Assembly: GCF_000150955.2 (NCBI RefSeq)
Contig: NC_011688.1
Location: 619,012 to 683,011, forward strand
Reading direction: 5' to 3'
DNA from: Phaeodactylum tricornutum CCAP 1055/1
Lineage: Eukaryota; Bacillariophyta; Bacillariophyceae; Surirellales; Neidiaceae
Length of the DNA stretch: 64,000 nucleotides
Shown piece by piece: positions 48,385 to 58,942 of the stretch. The notes under the pieces were generated by a model, which worked only from the letters and a program-made list of their open reading frames with translations, was not told where the DNA came from and did no database searches. Position 1 is the stretch's first letter. The number at the start of each line of letters is the position of its first letter. The position numbers were made by a program, and so were the translations under genes.

Positions 48385-49257
48385 TTAATGAGGGTAATGG
48401 TGGCTTGACAACAAACTTATGACGAGCGTTGCATTATCCTCACTGTGGCATGCCTTTCTGAAGCAAACTGCTATCGATGCTGATAACGAGAACAACATTG
48501 CCGATTGTGATAAATGTCCATACATCAAAGTGTCCAAGGATGATTGAACCACAATCGATGAAATTTGTGCACAGCAAATGTGCCGGCTCCAGTGAATTTC
48601 AAGAAGTTTGAGGCGTAGCAGTGTCAAAATGCTTATCTGGTGGTCAAGTGACATACAAGCGAATTTCTTTGTAAGAAAGAGGATGACTTTTAAATTATCG
48701 CTTACCATGGCTTGACGTGGAGAAGCGAACAAGCGAAAGCCGTCAATAGGAAAAATGCGCTCCTTTGCGGACGTCACAGCCTTCAGCGAGGAGATAATTG
48801 TGGAATGACGCCATCCGAGAGACAGACTGCGCGAAAAAAATGGATCTTGCTCTGCCGGTCCAGACAAATGACTAGCCGTCTTGGTGGTGAAAAATGTCGT
48901 AGCTTGTGATTTACTCTTGACGAAAGCGAGCATGTGAAGTCCTGCTATTCCTCCTTTGAGAATCCTGGCCTCACCAGAAAAGCTTGTCATGGCAAGGTTA
49001 TGGATTTTATGTATGCCATGATCCGTCGTGTGATTGCGTCCCTTGCTCGGGATGAACCTGTGACACAAAAACCACTTCTCGGAGTGCCACTGTGGTAAAA
49101 AGAGAGTCCCACCCAGAAACGCCCAATCTTGTACAAAACTGATACAACACCAAGCCGATGTCGTTTGCCAGCATCTGCGTCTTGAATAGCTCTTAAATAT
49201 CTTTGATTTTGCTCCACTGTTTTTCAGGAAGTTGCCAGCAAGATGAGAAGAAGCCAT
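48385..49257 (-). CDS. Doubtful hypothetical ORF
   Basis: An ATG-led frame of 290 codons with no recognisable motif and a composition rich in Ser, His, Leu and Cys that could be chance. It may be partly real as the 3' part of a gene whose first exon is the frame at 49598-49269: a donor GTAAGC at the end of that frame could join to the acceptor AACAG near 49212, giving LGAKSKIFKSYSRRR in this frame. Two other minus-strand frames across 48990-49220 look equally protein-like, so frameshifts or further introns are possible. Transcript data would be needed. Confidence 0.25.
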   Translation of the reverse strand: MASSHLAGNFLKNSGAKSKIFKSYSRRRCWQTTSAWCCISFVQDWAFLGGTLFLPQWHSEKWFLCHRFIPSKGRNHTTDHGIHKIHNLAMTSFSGEARILKGGIAGLHMLAFVKSKSQATTFFTTKTASHLSGPAEQDPFFSRSLSLGWRHSTIISSLKAVTSAKERIFPIDGFRLFASPRQAMVSDNLKVILFLTKKFACMSLDHQISILTLLRLKLLEIHWSRHICCAQISSIVVQSSLDTLMYGHLSQSAMLFSLSASIAVCFRKACHSEDNATLVISLLSSHHYPH

Positions 49258-49268
49258 GACGAGCGCGC

Positions 49269-49598
49269 TTACAGAACCCTCATATTGGCCTGAGGATCAG
49301 CTACGTGAAAAATTACAAGTCCGATGTCCCATTTTTCGGGGTGGGTCGACAGCAGGCCGCTGTCGCCCGCACAGGAGGCGTCTAGACACAAATGCGACGA
49401 AGTGTTTTTCTTCAGAACATTTGGAGCAGAAGGGAAGAACCGATCACTGGAGACATTGTATAAGGATGTACGCAAAATGGAAAGGCAAACGAGGGCGCCG
49501 ATTAGCCCAATCGAAGTCTTCCATCGTGGGGTGCTCCTTTTCCGTTCATCCTGCTGGACTTCAGCACCATTGACTTCGTGCTTTGTCGTCGCCAACAT
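49269..49598 (-). CDS. Possible first exon of a type II membrane protein
   Basis: A 109-codon frame. After a basic Lys/Arg-rich start it has one hydrophobic segment, TSIGLIGALVCLSILRTSLY, then a lumen-like stretch with Cys residues and an NTS sequon, a pattern seen in Golgi enzymes. It ends soon after GLVIFHVADPQANMRVL. A GTAAGC donor overlaps the stop region, so it could splice into the downstream frames. The first residue is not an ATG in the long frame (TTG at 49598), which weakens the call. Confidence 0.25.
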   Translation of the reverse strand: MLATTKHEVNGAEVQQDERKRSTPRWKTSIGLIGALVCLSILRTSLYNVSSDRFFPSAPNVLKKNTSSHLCLDASCAGDSGLLSTHPEKWDIGLVIFHVADPQANMRVL

Positions 49599-51011
49599 TC
49601 TTGGATTGATTCAATCAACCGGTAGTAAGTAGGTTCGCGGCGTCATAGCATTGCATCTCCTCTCCCTCAGGCCAGATACGCCTTCCAGTTGTTGATTTGC
49701 TATCCATGCGTCTCTACTGCCGGCGCGCGCATTTGTCGATATGACACAGTGTTGCTCTCTTGTCGTGGGTGTCTGGCGTTTCTACTGAAGACTGCGGACG
49801 TTCCTCACGGGACCCACTACCTTGGAGGACAGCTTTCGACCATTCCAGGTTGAAACAATGTGCACGGAGCTGCCGAGAAGTGAACTTCATGTTCCAACAT
49901 GGAATTGTCGTGGTTACGCGTGCCAATCTCAGTTGCTTATTTATTAACCAATAAAGGGAACGCGACCATATATGCTGTAGTATGTGACAATTTTCGATCA
50001 CAGTCACTGTTCGTTCCGACTCGAGCGCCGGAAAAACATTTACATTAACTGCAAATCAATGAAATTTGTTACACTACATTAGTAAGACTGACTATGAGTC
50101 CACTACCAAATCATGAAAGCATCCTAGCGGTGACAGACAGAGCAACATTTCCCAATAGAGGATTTTCAATCTCGGAGAGCGAAAATGCACGTGCTTTAAC
50201 ATGCAAAGAGGAATTCGGTTGGAGGAAGAAATTTATTTGGAATTGGACTAGGACGAAAGGCGTGAGACTAGGAAGATACCTGCGTCACAGTCAATAATCT
50301 TGGATCTCATATACCTTACTGTTAGTTATTCGCTTCTCCGTATTGTCTCGGTGGGCTTTTTTGTTCGAATGAAAAATAGCGGAGGCTGTGTATGCGAAGA
50401 GAAATTCCCACGTAAGTATCTTTGTTCTTTGGAACACCGCACTTAATGATATAGTTAGACTATCCTTGCCAAATCATAAATTTGCTGACTGTGACTGTTA
50501 AACGCATTCCAAGGTTGACTGTGAATGAAGTATGGACAAATCTTACATCAAGCAGAAGTGCAAATATTGATGCCACTTGTGGCAATTTCTGTTTCGACTA
50601 GCAGAAGCTAGCTAGAGGGATAATTCTAGCTCGTTTATTGAACCCTACTCGCGCGGGGAAATGGTAGCGCGGGCCCGAATCCGGAGTTGGCTGTGAAACA
50701 GCGTCGCCTGTTGCCTGCCTAATCGACATGCAAAAACTGGACGACCTTCTCCTTTTGTTGAACGCTTCCCGTTTCCTCCTCTTTGCTGCATTTGCTTTGC
50801 TAAAGATATACTCTTCTGCTTGCAAGATATCTTTGTTGTATACGTTGCGGACGTTGTTGAAGCGCGGTGGGTGCAATCAACCGTAGCGAACGAGCCGAAA
50901 TTCCCTCGGCGTCATTCTCAACGACGGGTCGAGCGCCATTGCTAGATCCGCAATCGCTCTTTATCCGTTTCCACGCTGAGGTGTTTCGTTTCATTCGCGT
51001 CGGAATTTTCA
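49599..51011. other. intergenic 1.4 kb
   Basis: No gene supported. Several CACAGTCA / TGACTGTGA words occur (near 50001, 50286 and 50507). The end of the stretch, from about 50870, is the GC-richer upstream region of the urea-transporter gene. Confidence 0.4.
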
Positions 51012-52370
51012 ATGCCGTCCTTGATTTTGGCAACACCATCCGCTCGTTGTTTCTCGAGCACTCGCTCCGCAATGCGCAGCCTCGACGGTCGCTACGGTAG
51101 ACGTATCTTTGGGAGTCTTTGGCCACATCAACCCCAAGCGTACGCTTCCGTTACTACGGAGACGATCAACTCGAAGAAGAGGGAAGATTTTACAGCCAGA
51201 ACCCGTTGGGCGGTACAAATCTTCTCACGAGACCAGCGATTGGCCCATCTTGGAAGCTCGTCCTTGCCGCGATTGTTCACCGTGCGAAACTTCACCACAA
51301 CGTCCTCCTCCACGCCGAAGCCGCCCCCGCAAAACAGCGACGACAATCAAACGGACAACCCGACAAACGAGCCCGACACCACGTGGGATCTTACCACCAA
51401 GAGTCTTGGCCAAGTCATTTTTTTGAATTCCTCACACTCTGGAACTATCTTGCTGGCGAGTCTGGCCTTGGGCGATCCATACTTGGCTTTTTTGGCAGGA
51501 GTCGGCACCGTCACAGCCAACGCCACGGCCCGGAATGTCTTGCAACTCGACGCACAAGTCTACGGTAACGGCTTGTGGGCCTACAACGGTGCCTTGGTCG
51601 GATGTGCCACGGCCGTCTTTGTCGCGCCCCTCGCCGACAGCGCCAACACAGTGGCAATGTTGAGTCCCGTACTGACGGGCCTCGCGATTACCACCACCGG
51701 AGCGGCGGTGTCAACGGCTGTCACGGCTAGCCTGTCCCGCACCATCACGTCCATGCCCCAGTGGACTTGGGCCTTTAACGTTGTGGCTTTAAGTATTTTG
51801 TTGCGCACGCAGCCCTTGCGTCCAACATTCGACCCCAACAGCGTTGGCGCGACGGAAATGGTCGCCCCCTCGACAACGTCTCTGCTCGAGCTCGCCACGG
51901 GGCCACTGAAGGGTGTGTCGCAAATTTTTGTCGTCGAATCGGCATGGACAGGAATCGGAATACTCGCTGCCATTCACGCCTACTCCCCACTCCTGGCGGG
52001 ACACGCTCTTCTCGGCAGTACCGTGGGCATGCTCACGGGAACAGTCTGTTGCAGTGACGCAGCAACGGCGGAACTCGCCGCCGGCTTGTTTGGTTTCAAC
52101 GCCGCCCTAACGAGTCTGGGAGTTGGAGTCTTTTTTCGTAACAACACGGCGGCTTGGGTCTTGTCCGGTACGGGAGCGGTCGCCACCACGGTTCTGTTTG
52201 GGGCCCTACAAAATGTGCTCGGTGCCTTGCACAGCCCCTGTCTGACCTTGCCCTTTTGCATCACCATGTCGGCGTGCTATCAATTGGGTGGGAGAGTGGG
52301 CGGGCCGGAAGGTGTCGTTCCGAGCCTTGAACTAGCGACGAATCCGCATTCGCCGGAACAAAACCAGTAA
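51012..52370 (+). CDS. Urea-transporter (SLC14/UT-type) family protein with basic leader
   Basis: 452 aa from the ATG at 51012. Residues 131-430 show the two-fold repeated UT fold: GQVIFLNSSHSGTILLASLA (133-152), GLWAYNGALVGCATAVF (~187-204), then the second half with GVSQIFVVESAWTGIGILAA, PLLAGHALLGSTVGMLTG and AAGLFGFNAALTSLGVGVFF, matching the LNGYNGxLVG and GFNxxL signatures of animal and bacterial urea channels. About eight to ten membrane helices are expected. The first 100 residues are rich in Arg and Ser with almost no acid (MPSLILATPSARCFSSTRSA) and look like a mitochondrial presequence, then a hydrophilic linker. By family knowledge it would move urea passively; diatoms run a mitochondrial urea cycle, so a role there is plausible but inferred. 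Confidence 0.8.
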   Translation: MPSLILATPSARCFSSTRSAMRSLDGRYGRRIFGSLWPHQPQAYASVTTETINSKKREDFTARTRWAVQIFSRDQRLAHLGSSSLPRLFTVRNFTTTSSSTPKPPPQNSDDNQTDNPTNEPDTTWDLTTKSLGQVIFLNSSHSGTILLASLALGDPYLAFLAGVGTVTANATARNVLQLDAQVYGNGLWAYNGALVGCATAVFVAPLADSANTVAMLSPVLTGLAITTTGAAVSTAVTASLSRTITSMPQWTWAFNVVALSILLRTQPLRPTFDPNSVGATEMVAPSTTSLLELATGPLKGVSQIFVVESAWTGIGILAAIHAYSPLLAGHALLGSTVGMLTGTVCCSDAATAELAAGLFGFNAALTSLGVGVFFRNNTAAWVLSGTGAVATTVLFGALQNVLGALHSPCLTLPFCITMSACYQLGGRVGGPEGVVPSLELATNPHSPEQNQ

Positions 52371-52951
52371 ACCTGATTTTGGGGTTATAATTGTAAAAAT
52401 TGCCAATGTAATTATATGCGTGTGGCGGGAAGTTGGCCACCAACGAGTCTCTCGCAAGTCTGTGTAGCGCCCTGCAGGATATGGCGTCCTCCTTTTGTTC
52501 AGGGTCTCATCGAGCCGCAAAACACCTCTGTCGACTTCATGACAGCAAAACCAGGTTTTTCAAAAGGTCAACCGACCTTCTACATTATAGGAAACCGGTG
52601 AATGATCCCGGTGTATTGATTCGTACGGGAGAACAACCACAAGCGAGGATTATCAAGTTGCTACGAGTTCCGTGGCATATATCACCAATGTTTGCTCTCG
52701 AACGCCTTCCACCAATCTTAACCTGCACGCTAGCATCAGGATACAGAGAAACGAAAACGAACCAATATAAACAACACGTTCTTTTGTTGTAGAGAACACT
52801 CCCCAGAGACAGTATGTGAATTCCGACTCGAATTTACAAAAGGTCAGGCCCATGAGCTTGAAGTTGTGTCTAGGGGGGATGAAGCATCCTGGGCGCGATA
52901 TGTCTTACTTCGTTCAACACGGACTCTATATTATTCTTATTACCAGTACCT
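52371..52951. other. convergent spacer
   Basis: About 580 bp of 3' flanks of converging genes. Nothing recognised. Confidence 0.4.
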
Positions 52952-54493
52952 TCATCCCAATGTAGCCTTCTCCTTTTCATCCGGGATGGTATCGGCTAGA
53001 GAGCCTTTCTCGATGGGCGCTCTTTCGTTGTCCGACACTGCTACTTGGCCATCTTTTTTCTCGGCCGGCTTGGTTGCATCGCTTCCATCAGAAAGAGAAG
53101 TACTGGCGCTGCTGACGAAGGATTTGGCGTGCGCCGAGGCCATGTAGTTCTCGAGCGTGACGGCGAGCTTGGCCGCTTCGGTCGCGAGTCCAACTTTGAC
53201 GAGGAGGACGCGGGTGGCTTTGGTGGCGGGATCGAGGGTGGTAATTTGCACGTGCTTGTCGGAGGGCCTCGCCACGACGCTTTCCCGCCAGACCGGTACG
53301 TTCCAGAGCAAAATGGTGACGGGTCCGCTGGGATCGACCTGACGACGCTGGACGAGGCGCACGTGCTGAGTGACTGGATTTTGTAAAACACGCAAGGGAC
53401 CTACACCAACTTCTTGCCAAGAAGAGGAGACAGTGGTGGTTGCTGCCGCCGTTGTACCGTCGGGATGAGCGTGATTTACGTGGGAATCCGAGTCTGGAGA
53501 AGATGTAGTCGTGGTGGAGTCGGCGACGGGCGGAACTAACGCATTGTGACTCGGCGGGACCGAGGGCGGTGCCACCGTTGCTGAGGCGCCGGGAAATTGT
53601 GATGGCGCAGCACTGGTTGAAGTTCCCCAACGGTGGGTCCGACAGCGTTGTTCCCATATCACCAGCTCGTCTTCTTCCCCCGACGTGACCTGATATGATG
53701 AAGGCCAAAGTGCGGAAGGAGCGGTTGTTGCTTTGATGGCAGCTTTGTCCGGACTGGTCGATTTGCTTTCCGCCTGGGGTTTATTGATATTGGTCGGAGG
53801 TGATGTGGCACCGGCCGTGTTCTTATCATCGTGATGCTCGGCCTTGTTGTCGGTAGCGGTAGCAACGGTGTGAGCGAAGGAGAATGCGTTGCTGCTACCG
53901 TTGCTATTGCTGTGGTTGACAGCATTACCGAAGCCCGCAAAACTACCAAAGACGCTACCACCGGATCCAGAGTTGGTGCTAATGGCATCGACAGTGCTAC
54001 TCTGGTTGTTATCGGTAGTGGCGGTACCAACGCCCCCTTCACTGTTGGAAAGGTTGGTATTGGGAAGAGTCGTAGGGAATCCGTTCGTAGCGGTGGTGGC
54101 AGGAACGACGGTCCCAAATCCGCGGAACGCAGTGGAAGCTCCAAAGACCGGTGCCGCAGTGGTGGTGGCGGTGGTGGTAGTAGTAGTAGTAGTAGCAACA
54201 ACGTTCGTGGGTTGCGGTTTGGCGTCTGGAGCAGTGTCCCCGGACGCCGCCGATCCCAAGGTGACGTTGGCAAAGGGATTCTTTTGGACTGGAAGAGTCA
54301 CAACGGAGCCGTCGGCATTCCGTGCAACTTTGAGACGACGTCGGGATTGGATCGTAGCGGCGTCGGCGCGGACAAAGACGTCGGGTCGCTGTCGAGCCTC
54401 GTCTTCGTCCGCATCGCTGAGCGTCCGTGCTTGACGGTTTTCGTACTCGTCCTTGTTGATCTGGTGATCCGCAACGCGCTTTTTCGAAGTCAT
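52952..54493 (-). CDS. Nup50-like nucleoporin with FG motifs and Ran-binding domain
   Basis: 513 aa from the ATG at 54493. The N-terminus MTSKKRVADHQINKDEYENR, followed by a basic RRRLKVARN segment, fits the importin-alpha-binding end of Nup50/Nup2. The middle (~70-250) is Thr/Ala/Asn-rich low complexity with scattered FG motifs (VFGAST, RGFGTV, SVFGSFAGFG). The C-terminal Ran-binding domain starts SGEEDELVIWEQRCRTHRW (near 292) and resumes at SSSWQEVGVGPLRVLQNPVT and VRLVQRRQVDPSGPVTILLW, separated by an insert of about 67 Ser/Pro/Thr-rich residues. It acts at the nuclear basket in RanGTP-dependent import recycling. A longer TTG-led extension to 54601 was rejected because the ATG gives the family N-terminus. 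Confidence 0.85.
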   Translation of the reverse strand: MTSKKRVADHQINKDEYENRQARTLSDADEDEARQRPDVFVRADAATIQSRRRLKVARNADGSVVTLPVQKNPFANVTLGSAASGDTAPDAKPQPTNVVATTTTTTTTATTTAAPVFGASTAFRGFGTVVPATTATNGFPTTLPNTNLSNSEGGVGTATTDNNQSSTVDAISTNSGSGGSVFGSFAGFGNAVNHSNSNGSSNAFSFAHTVATATDNKAEHHDDKNTAGATSPPTNINKPQAESKSTSPDKAAIKATTAPSALWPSSYQVTSGEEDELVIWEQRCRTHRWGTSTSAAPSQFPGASATVAPPSVPPSHNALVPPVADSTTTTSSPDSDSHVNHAHPDGTTAAATTTVSSSWQEVGVGPLRVLQNPVTQHVRLVQRRQVDPSGPVTILLWNVPVWRESVVARPSDKHVQITTLDPATKATRVLLVKVGLATEAAKLAVTLENYMASAHAKSFVSSASTSLSDGSDATKPAEKKDGQVAVSDNERAPIEKGSLADTIPDEKEKATLG

Positions 54494-56953
54494 GCTGTGG
54501 CGGCTTTGGTAGATTTGTAGGTAACTACCGGACGTAAGGTGGTATCGACAGACAGGGAGGAAGGACTGTTCGAAATATCGAAACGATTGCTGACGAATCA
54601 AGGGCCAATTTCGTGTTATCGTTCACTAGTCGGGGACGAATCTGGTTTTTTGAAAGGATTGTAGGGAGAGGAAGAAAGTGAATGGCGGATGGACTCTTTG
54701 GGTAGGTACCACACCGGCAAGAAGTTGTGGATGTATCAACAGGGGTGGCGGGACGTTGCCTCTCGCCATGGTCGTTACTGGGGCGGTGCCGTTTGGAGAA
54801 GGAACTTTGGGTGCGTTGTCTGACCCCTCGGTAGGGTATTATAGAGTGCAGCCACCCATATTTAATAGCAAAGTTAGTTAGTATCACAGTTACGGGTAGT
54901 ATGTATAGAGCCTCTCTCCTCCACAATAAACCGTCAATCAATCGAGTGCCGTCGGTCGAAACGACAAGTTGCCGTGCTCTCTCGGTGATGGTACGAACGT
55001 TTGCTCCACTGGCACTTTCTAGTCGATTGAGAGTCGTTGTTCCGTGCTACTGTGGGCGAGCGAGATTCACGCGTCAACTGGGATGGAACGTGAAATGTAG
55101 GGAGACGCAAGCAAAACGACGGAAAAATTATGCAGTCGATGGGAACTACAAAGCACAAAAGGCTCGAATGGACGGTCGATACGCGTTTCGTTCTGTCACC
55201 GAATTCATAGTGACAGAATTCACGGCAATCTGTGGCTAGATCTACTCGGTAATGGACCAAGTGTTCGAAACGATTCAGTCTTAATGGAGAAGTGAGTTTT
55301 TGCGAGTCCACTCCGGAACGAGACTGGTCTAGTGGCCATGGACCTAACAGTCAATGCTTTACGCTGACGGTCGTCGAAAAACTTGAAGAGTTGGGGCAGT
55401 TTCGTGGCGACGAGATCGACTAGCTGGCAGTGACCACAACTTACAGTTTGTGGTTGGACCAGGTGAATAGCAGCAAGCAATCAATCTGTCAACGATATTT
55501 CGTTGGCTCTAGAGCTACTGGTCGACACTTTGCTAACAGTAAGTTGAATGAACCGATCCGGGATGGGGTCGCTTTTTCAGTTGACTATTGATCATTCACT
55601 GTCAGCTTTGGCAACAGTGTAATAGTAATGGTAAGAACTCTTCCCACAGTTGGTGCTGTTGTCAGGAGAGAGGCATGTCCCCAAACTTTCCAATAAAGAT
55701 ACTAGGATTGCTCTACACTCTTTTTGGTAGAGAGGGAGAAATGACAGGCCTACTTACAGTTAGACCGTGAGAACTTTCAGGTACACAGCCCATTGGCGAT
55801 CTACGGGACCAGGCAGGGTTCGGCTATGCCGTATAGAAACAGGAAAGTTTCATTATTATTGACGATAATAGTTTGGTTCCTGTGACCCACCGCAAAATCG
55901 AAACTTTCCGACGGGCCAAAGGAAAATGTACCGAGCAATGATTCGTGAAACCCAAAGTTCCAACTTTGTCCGTATTGTTGTCGGCGGGTATTGTTGTTTG
56001 TATCAGAGAGAGCCAGAACAAAACATACGGTAACCGTATCAAAACGGGAAAACACAGAGAAACCTGTTCCGCACGCCAGTGGATGTTTCGTCGCTTCCGG
56101 AACGGCGGACGCACGGAAACGGGAAGGTCCGTGCGTCCGGACCAGCGGTATTCGAAGCCCACTGACACCCGCGCAAGCTGGCGTGGACACCCTCCGGAAC
56201 AATCGTGTCAGTGACGCGGTCGTTGTCCGGACTGGGGGACAACCAATCGGAGGTCCCGGTGTCACCGACGCAGGAACAGCTGGCACGCATACTGTAGGTA
56301 CCTACTTACGTAAGTAAGTAGGTTGTAGGCGGCGTAACTTATATGTCAGAAAGTGTTCCTTGCCGTACGGTATCGTACGGCATCGTGATATTGTCACTGT
56401 ATAGATCACAAGAGGCACGAGCAGCAACAATCCGAACGAGATTTCGCTCCTCTCACACTCCCTCTCGTCACACGGTCCGTCGAGCCACACTCGGTGACGA
56501 GTGCAACGTGTGTGTGGTACCTGTATCATCCTCGTTGTCCCATTCCAAACCGAACCGAACGAAGCAAGTTACACAGTCTCTCGACTTTTTTCGTTTTCTC
56601 TTCCGAAAAGGCCATTTTTGCCCGTGAGGTTTGTTTGCTTACCATTCATCGTCGTTCTTCGTTGGTGGAATCCGATTCTTCTCGATTGGACTCTACTGGG
56701 AGAATTTGGAACGGCGGATCGTCGCAACTACTTTACTTTCCACTCACAACAACAACAACAACAACAACAACAAGCGAGCAGTGGATAGCATAAAACCACG
56801 AGTGCCGCTTCCATTCGTCTCTCCATTCCCATAATAGTCAGTCAGTCTTTCTCCAACAACTGATTGATTGATCAATCAATCGTGTACGCATCCCGACATT
56901 GACTCTTCGAAATACACACACACACACATATCAATATACATACACACAAAATC
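54494..56953. other. intergenic 2.46 kb with small repeats
   Basis: Divergent promoter region. It holds an 8-bp-arm hairpin (GCCGTACG-GTAT-CGTACGGC, 56362-56381), a TTACGTAA palindrome near 56308, an ACA-triplet run at about 56745-56772 and a (CA)n run near 56914-56928, the last two in the leader of the next gene. Frames such as 54901-55239 and 55801-56286 show no family features. No RNA gene was found. Confidence 0.45.
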
Positions 56954-58450
56954 ATGCCAAAGGCAACCGAGACAAAAGGCAACTTGGGTCGTCGGCGATC
57001 GCGGGTTGCTCAGAGCAGCATCAGCAGTAACCGAAACCGAACCAACAATGGTGTACGGGTTTGGTTCTTGATGGCGATTGTGTTGCTCGTGGCTACGCTC
57101 TACGTGACCGACACGATTGCCTTTGCCCCGCCATTGCCGTTGCAGCAGAACCAACGACAAGAACAACACCCACTGCAACTGTCATTGTATTCCAAGAACG
57201 ATCCGACCCACGGACCCTATGAACCGTCTTCTTGTTACCACAGTCGGCGGAGAACTCGCCAGGCATCTTCAACCTTCACAAAATCATTTACAAGCACTTG
57301 CGGCAATTCGTTGGGCTCGGCCTTGCAAGCGTCTTGTTTGGTACCGCCACCGCCACCCTCGCATTTACAGTTCCTCGAACAAGGCAGTGTATGGGAAGAT
57401 GCCCCCTCGGTACAGGCGTCACAACACCACCGATCCACACGCAAATACCGGCGTCGGACGGTACACGGGTCGACTTGGAAACACGGTTCTCCTTCGTTGC
57501 AGGATCCCGCGATCGTCACGTTGGTCAAGAAGGCACCGCACGATTCAATCACCGCTCCTACCAATAGTAACAACGCGTGGGAAGACTTGGTGCAAACCGT
57601 TCTTCCTTCCAGTAGTAGTAGCAGCAGCCGCACCGAATCTACCGTCACATCCATCGACAGTGACCCCGCCTATCAACGCCGCAAGGCCGACTGGGCGAGC
57701 AAGTACGCGTCCGTGGAAGCCCTGCGGGCAACTTTTGGAGTCAACCGCAACGGTTTCTGGGGAGATTTAGACGCCGACCGGACGCGCCGTTTGTACAAAA
57801 CGCTCCTGCCCAAGGCACTCTTGGAACTGCACGCCATGGGCGTGCAGGCCCAGGATTTAGCCCCTCTCGCCTACCGTGCCCGCGTCGCCGCCAAACTGTA
57901 CGCCCGCGAACGATCCTACGTTACCCTCCGCATAGGAAGTCACATGCTCGACGGAATACGAACCTGGCAACGCTACGGACAATTCGACGTTACCGGTATG
58001 AGCTACACGCAGGTATGGGAAAAGTACGCCAAGGCCATTCTCGAAGATGCTGATGAAGATAACGAATCCCACGCCGCCCTCCGCGAAGAAGATGTTACCG
58101 CACAAATATGTCTCAAGATTTTGGAATCGTCGTGTCGGAGCAACACCATGATTGATCGATTGTGCCTTGCCAGTGGCAGTCACAACAGCCATCACGAGGA
58201 TCACGATACGACCTGCTTAGTGCCGCCACACCATTGCGACGATCTCAACATTCTCACGCAGGATTTGGAACGCGACGTGTGGAGTATTTTGGACGAGGCC
58301 CAGACCCGTGCACATGATCCTCGACCTCACTCACCGACCGAGCACCCACCGTCGTACAATGTACAGCGGTGGCGTACGCTGCGTACGCTGGCCCGGGTCA
58401 AGCGACGTTTGGAACGCTTACAGCACCATCCTCACCCGGATTCCCAATAA
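56954..58450 (+). CDS. Plastid-targeted protein of unknown function
   Basis: 498 aa from the ATG at 56954. A basic, Asn/Ser-rich start is followed by a hydrophobic signal segment (VWFLMAIVLLVATLYVTDT) and then IAFAPPLPL, an AFAP-type cleavage site that in diatoms marks import across the four plastid membranes. A low-complexity stretch (Ser/His/Pro-rich) follows to about residue 230. The folded part, ~235-370, contains RRKADWASKYASVEALRATF, LYKTLLPKALLELHAMG, LAPLAYRARVAAKLYARER and QRYGQFDVTGMSYTQVWEKY; a similar helical block occurs, as I recall, in other algae, function unknown. The C-terminus is His-rich and helical (RTLARVKRRLERLQHH). No intron is needed. Confidence 0.72.
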   Translation: MPKATETKGNLGRRRSRVAQSSISSNRNRTNNGVRVWFLMAIVLLVATLYVTDTIAFAPPLPLQQNQRQEQHPLQLSLYSKNDPTHGPYEPSSCYHSRRRTRQASSTFTKSFTSTCGNSLGSALQASCLVPPPPPSHLQFLEQGSVWEDAPSVQASQHHRSTRKYRRRTVHGSTWKHGSPSLQDPAIVTLVKKAPHDSITAPTNSNNAWEDLVQTVLPSSSSSSSRTESTVTSIDSDPAYQRRKADWASKYASVEALRATFGVNRNGFWGDLDADRTRRLYKTLLPKALLELHAMGVQAQDLAPLAYRARVAAKLYARERSYVTLRIGSHMLDGIRTWQRYGQFDVTGMSYTQVWEKYAKAILEDADEDNESHAALREEDVTAQICLKILESSCRSNTMIDRLCLASGSHNSHHEDHDTTCLVPPHHCDDLNILTQDLERDVWSILDEAQTRAHDPRPHSPTEHPPSYNVQRWRTLRTLARVKRRLERLQHHPHPDSQ

Positions 58451-58942
58451 CCACCACCGCTGGACTCCGCATTCGTGCGGTCTCGGCATGTCACTACTAC
58501 TGAATAAAAACAAAACATGTGCACACACAAGGTAGCCGCTGCCAATCCACCTGGTTGGTTGTTTTCTCTCACAATAAACAACCGCAACCTAGTAAAATAC
58601 TGTTTCAACGAGAAGAAGAAAAGATATTATTCACTTTGCTGTAGGACTCTGATGTTGCTGTTGATGGTCTTGTAGCTGGATTAGTCGAGATTGGGTAAGA
58701 TTTGATAATTCCACGGACGGTGAACAGGTCTGCTAGATGCTGCATGGTACTGATAGGACTCAGGACGACGTACAGAGCAATTTGCAATTCCATAATCTTG
58801 TGTGCAGTTGCGGACAATCTCCCCATTCACCCTCTGCTATGTTGCTATTGTGTACAGGTACACTAGCATCAACTGTAAGCCACAGGCTTGTCAAGTAGGC
58901 TTGCAAGACAAGACAAGACAAGTTGTTGCTTATTTTTAGGAA
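58451..58942. other. convergent spacer
   Basis: About 490 bp between converging genes, with a short AAGACAAGAC repeat near 58906-58920. Nothing coding. Confidence 0.4.

Noticed and set aside
54901-55239. 112-codon ATG-led frame
   Set aside because: Basic, motif-free sequence in a long promoter region; another frame is open on the opposite strand.
55801-56286. 161-codon minus-strand frame
   Set aside because: Overlaps several other frames of similar length, with no motif or homology-like block.
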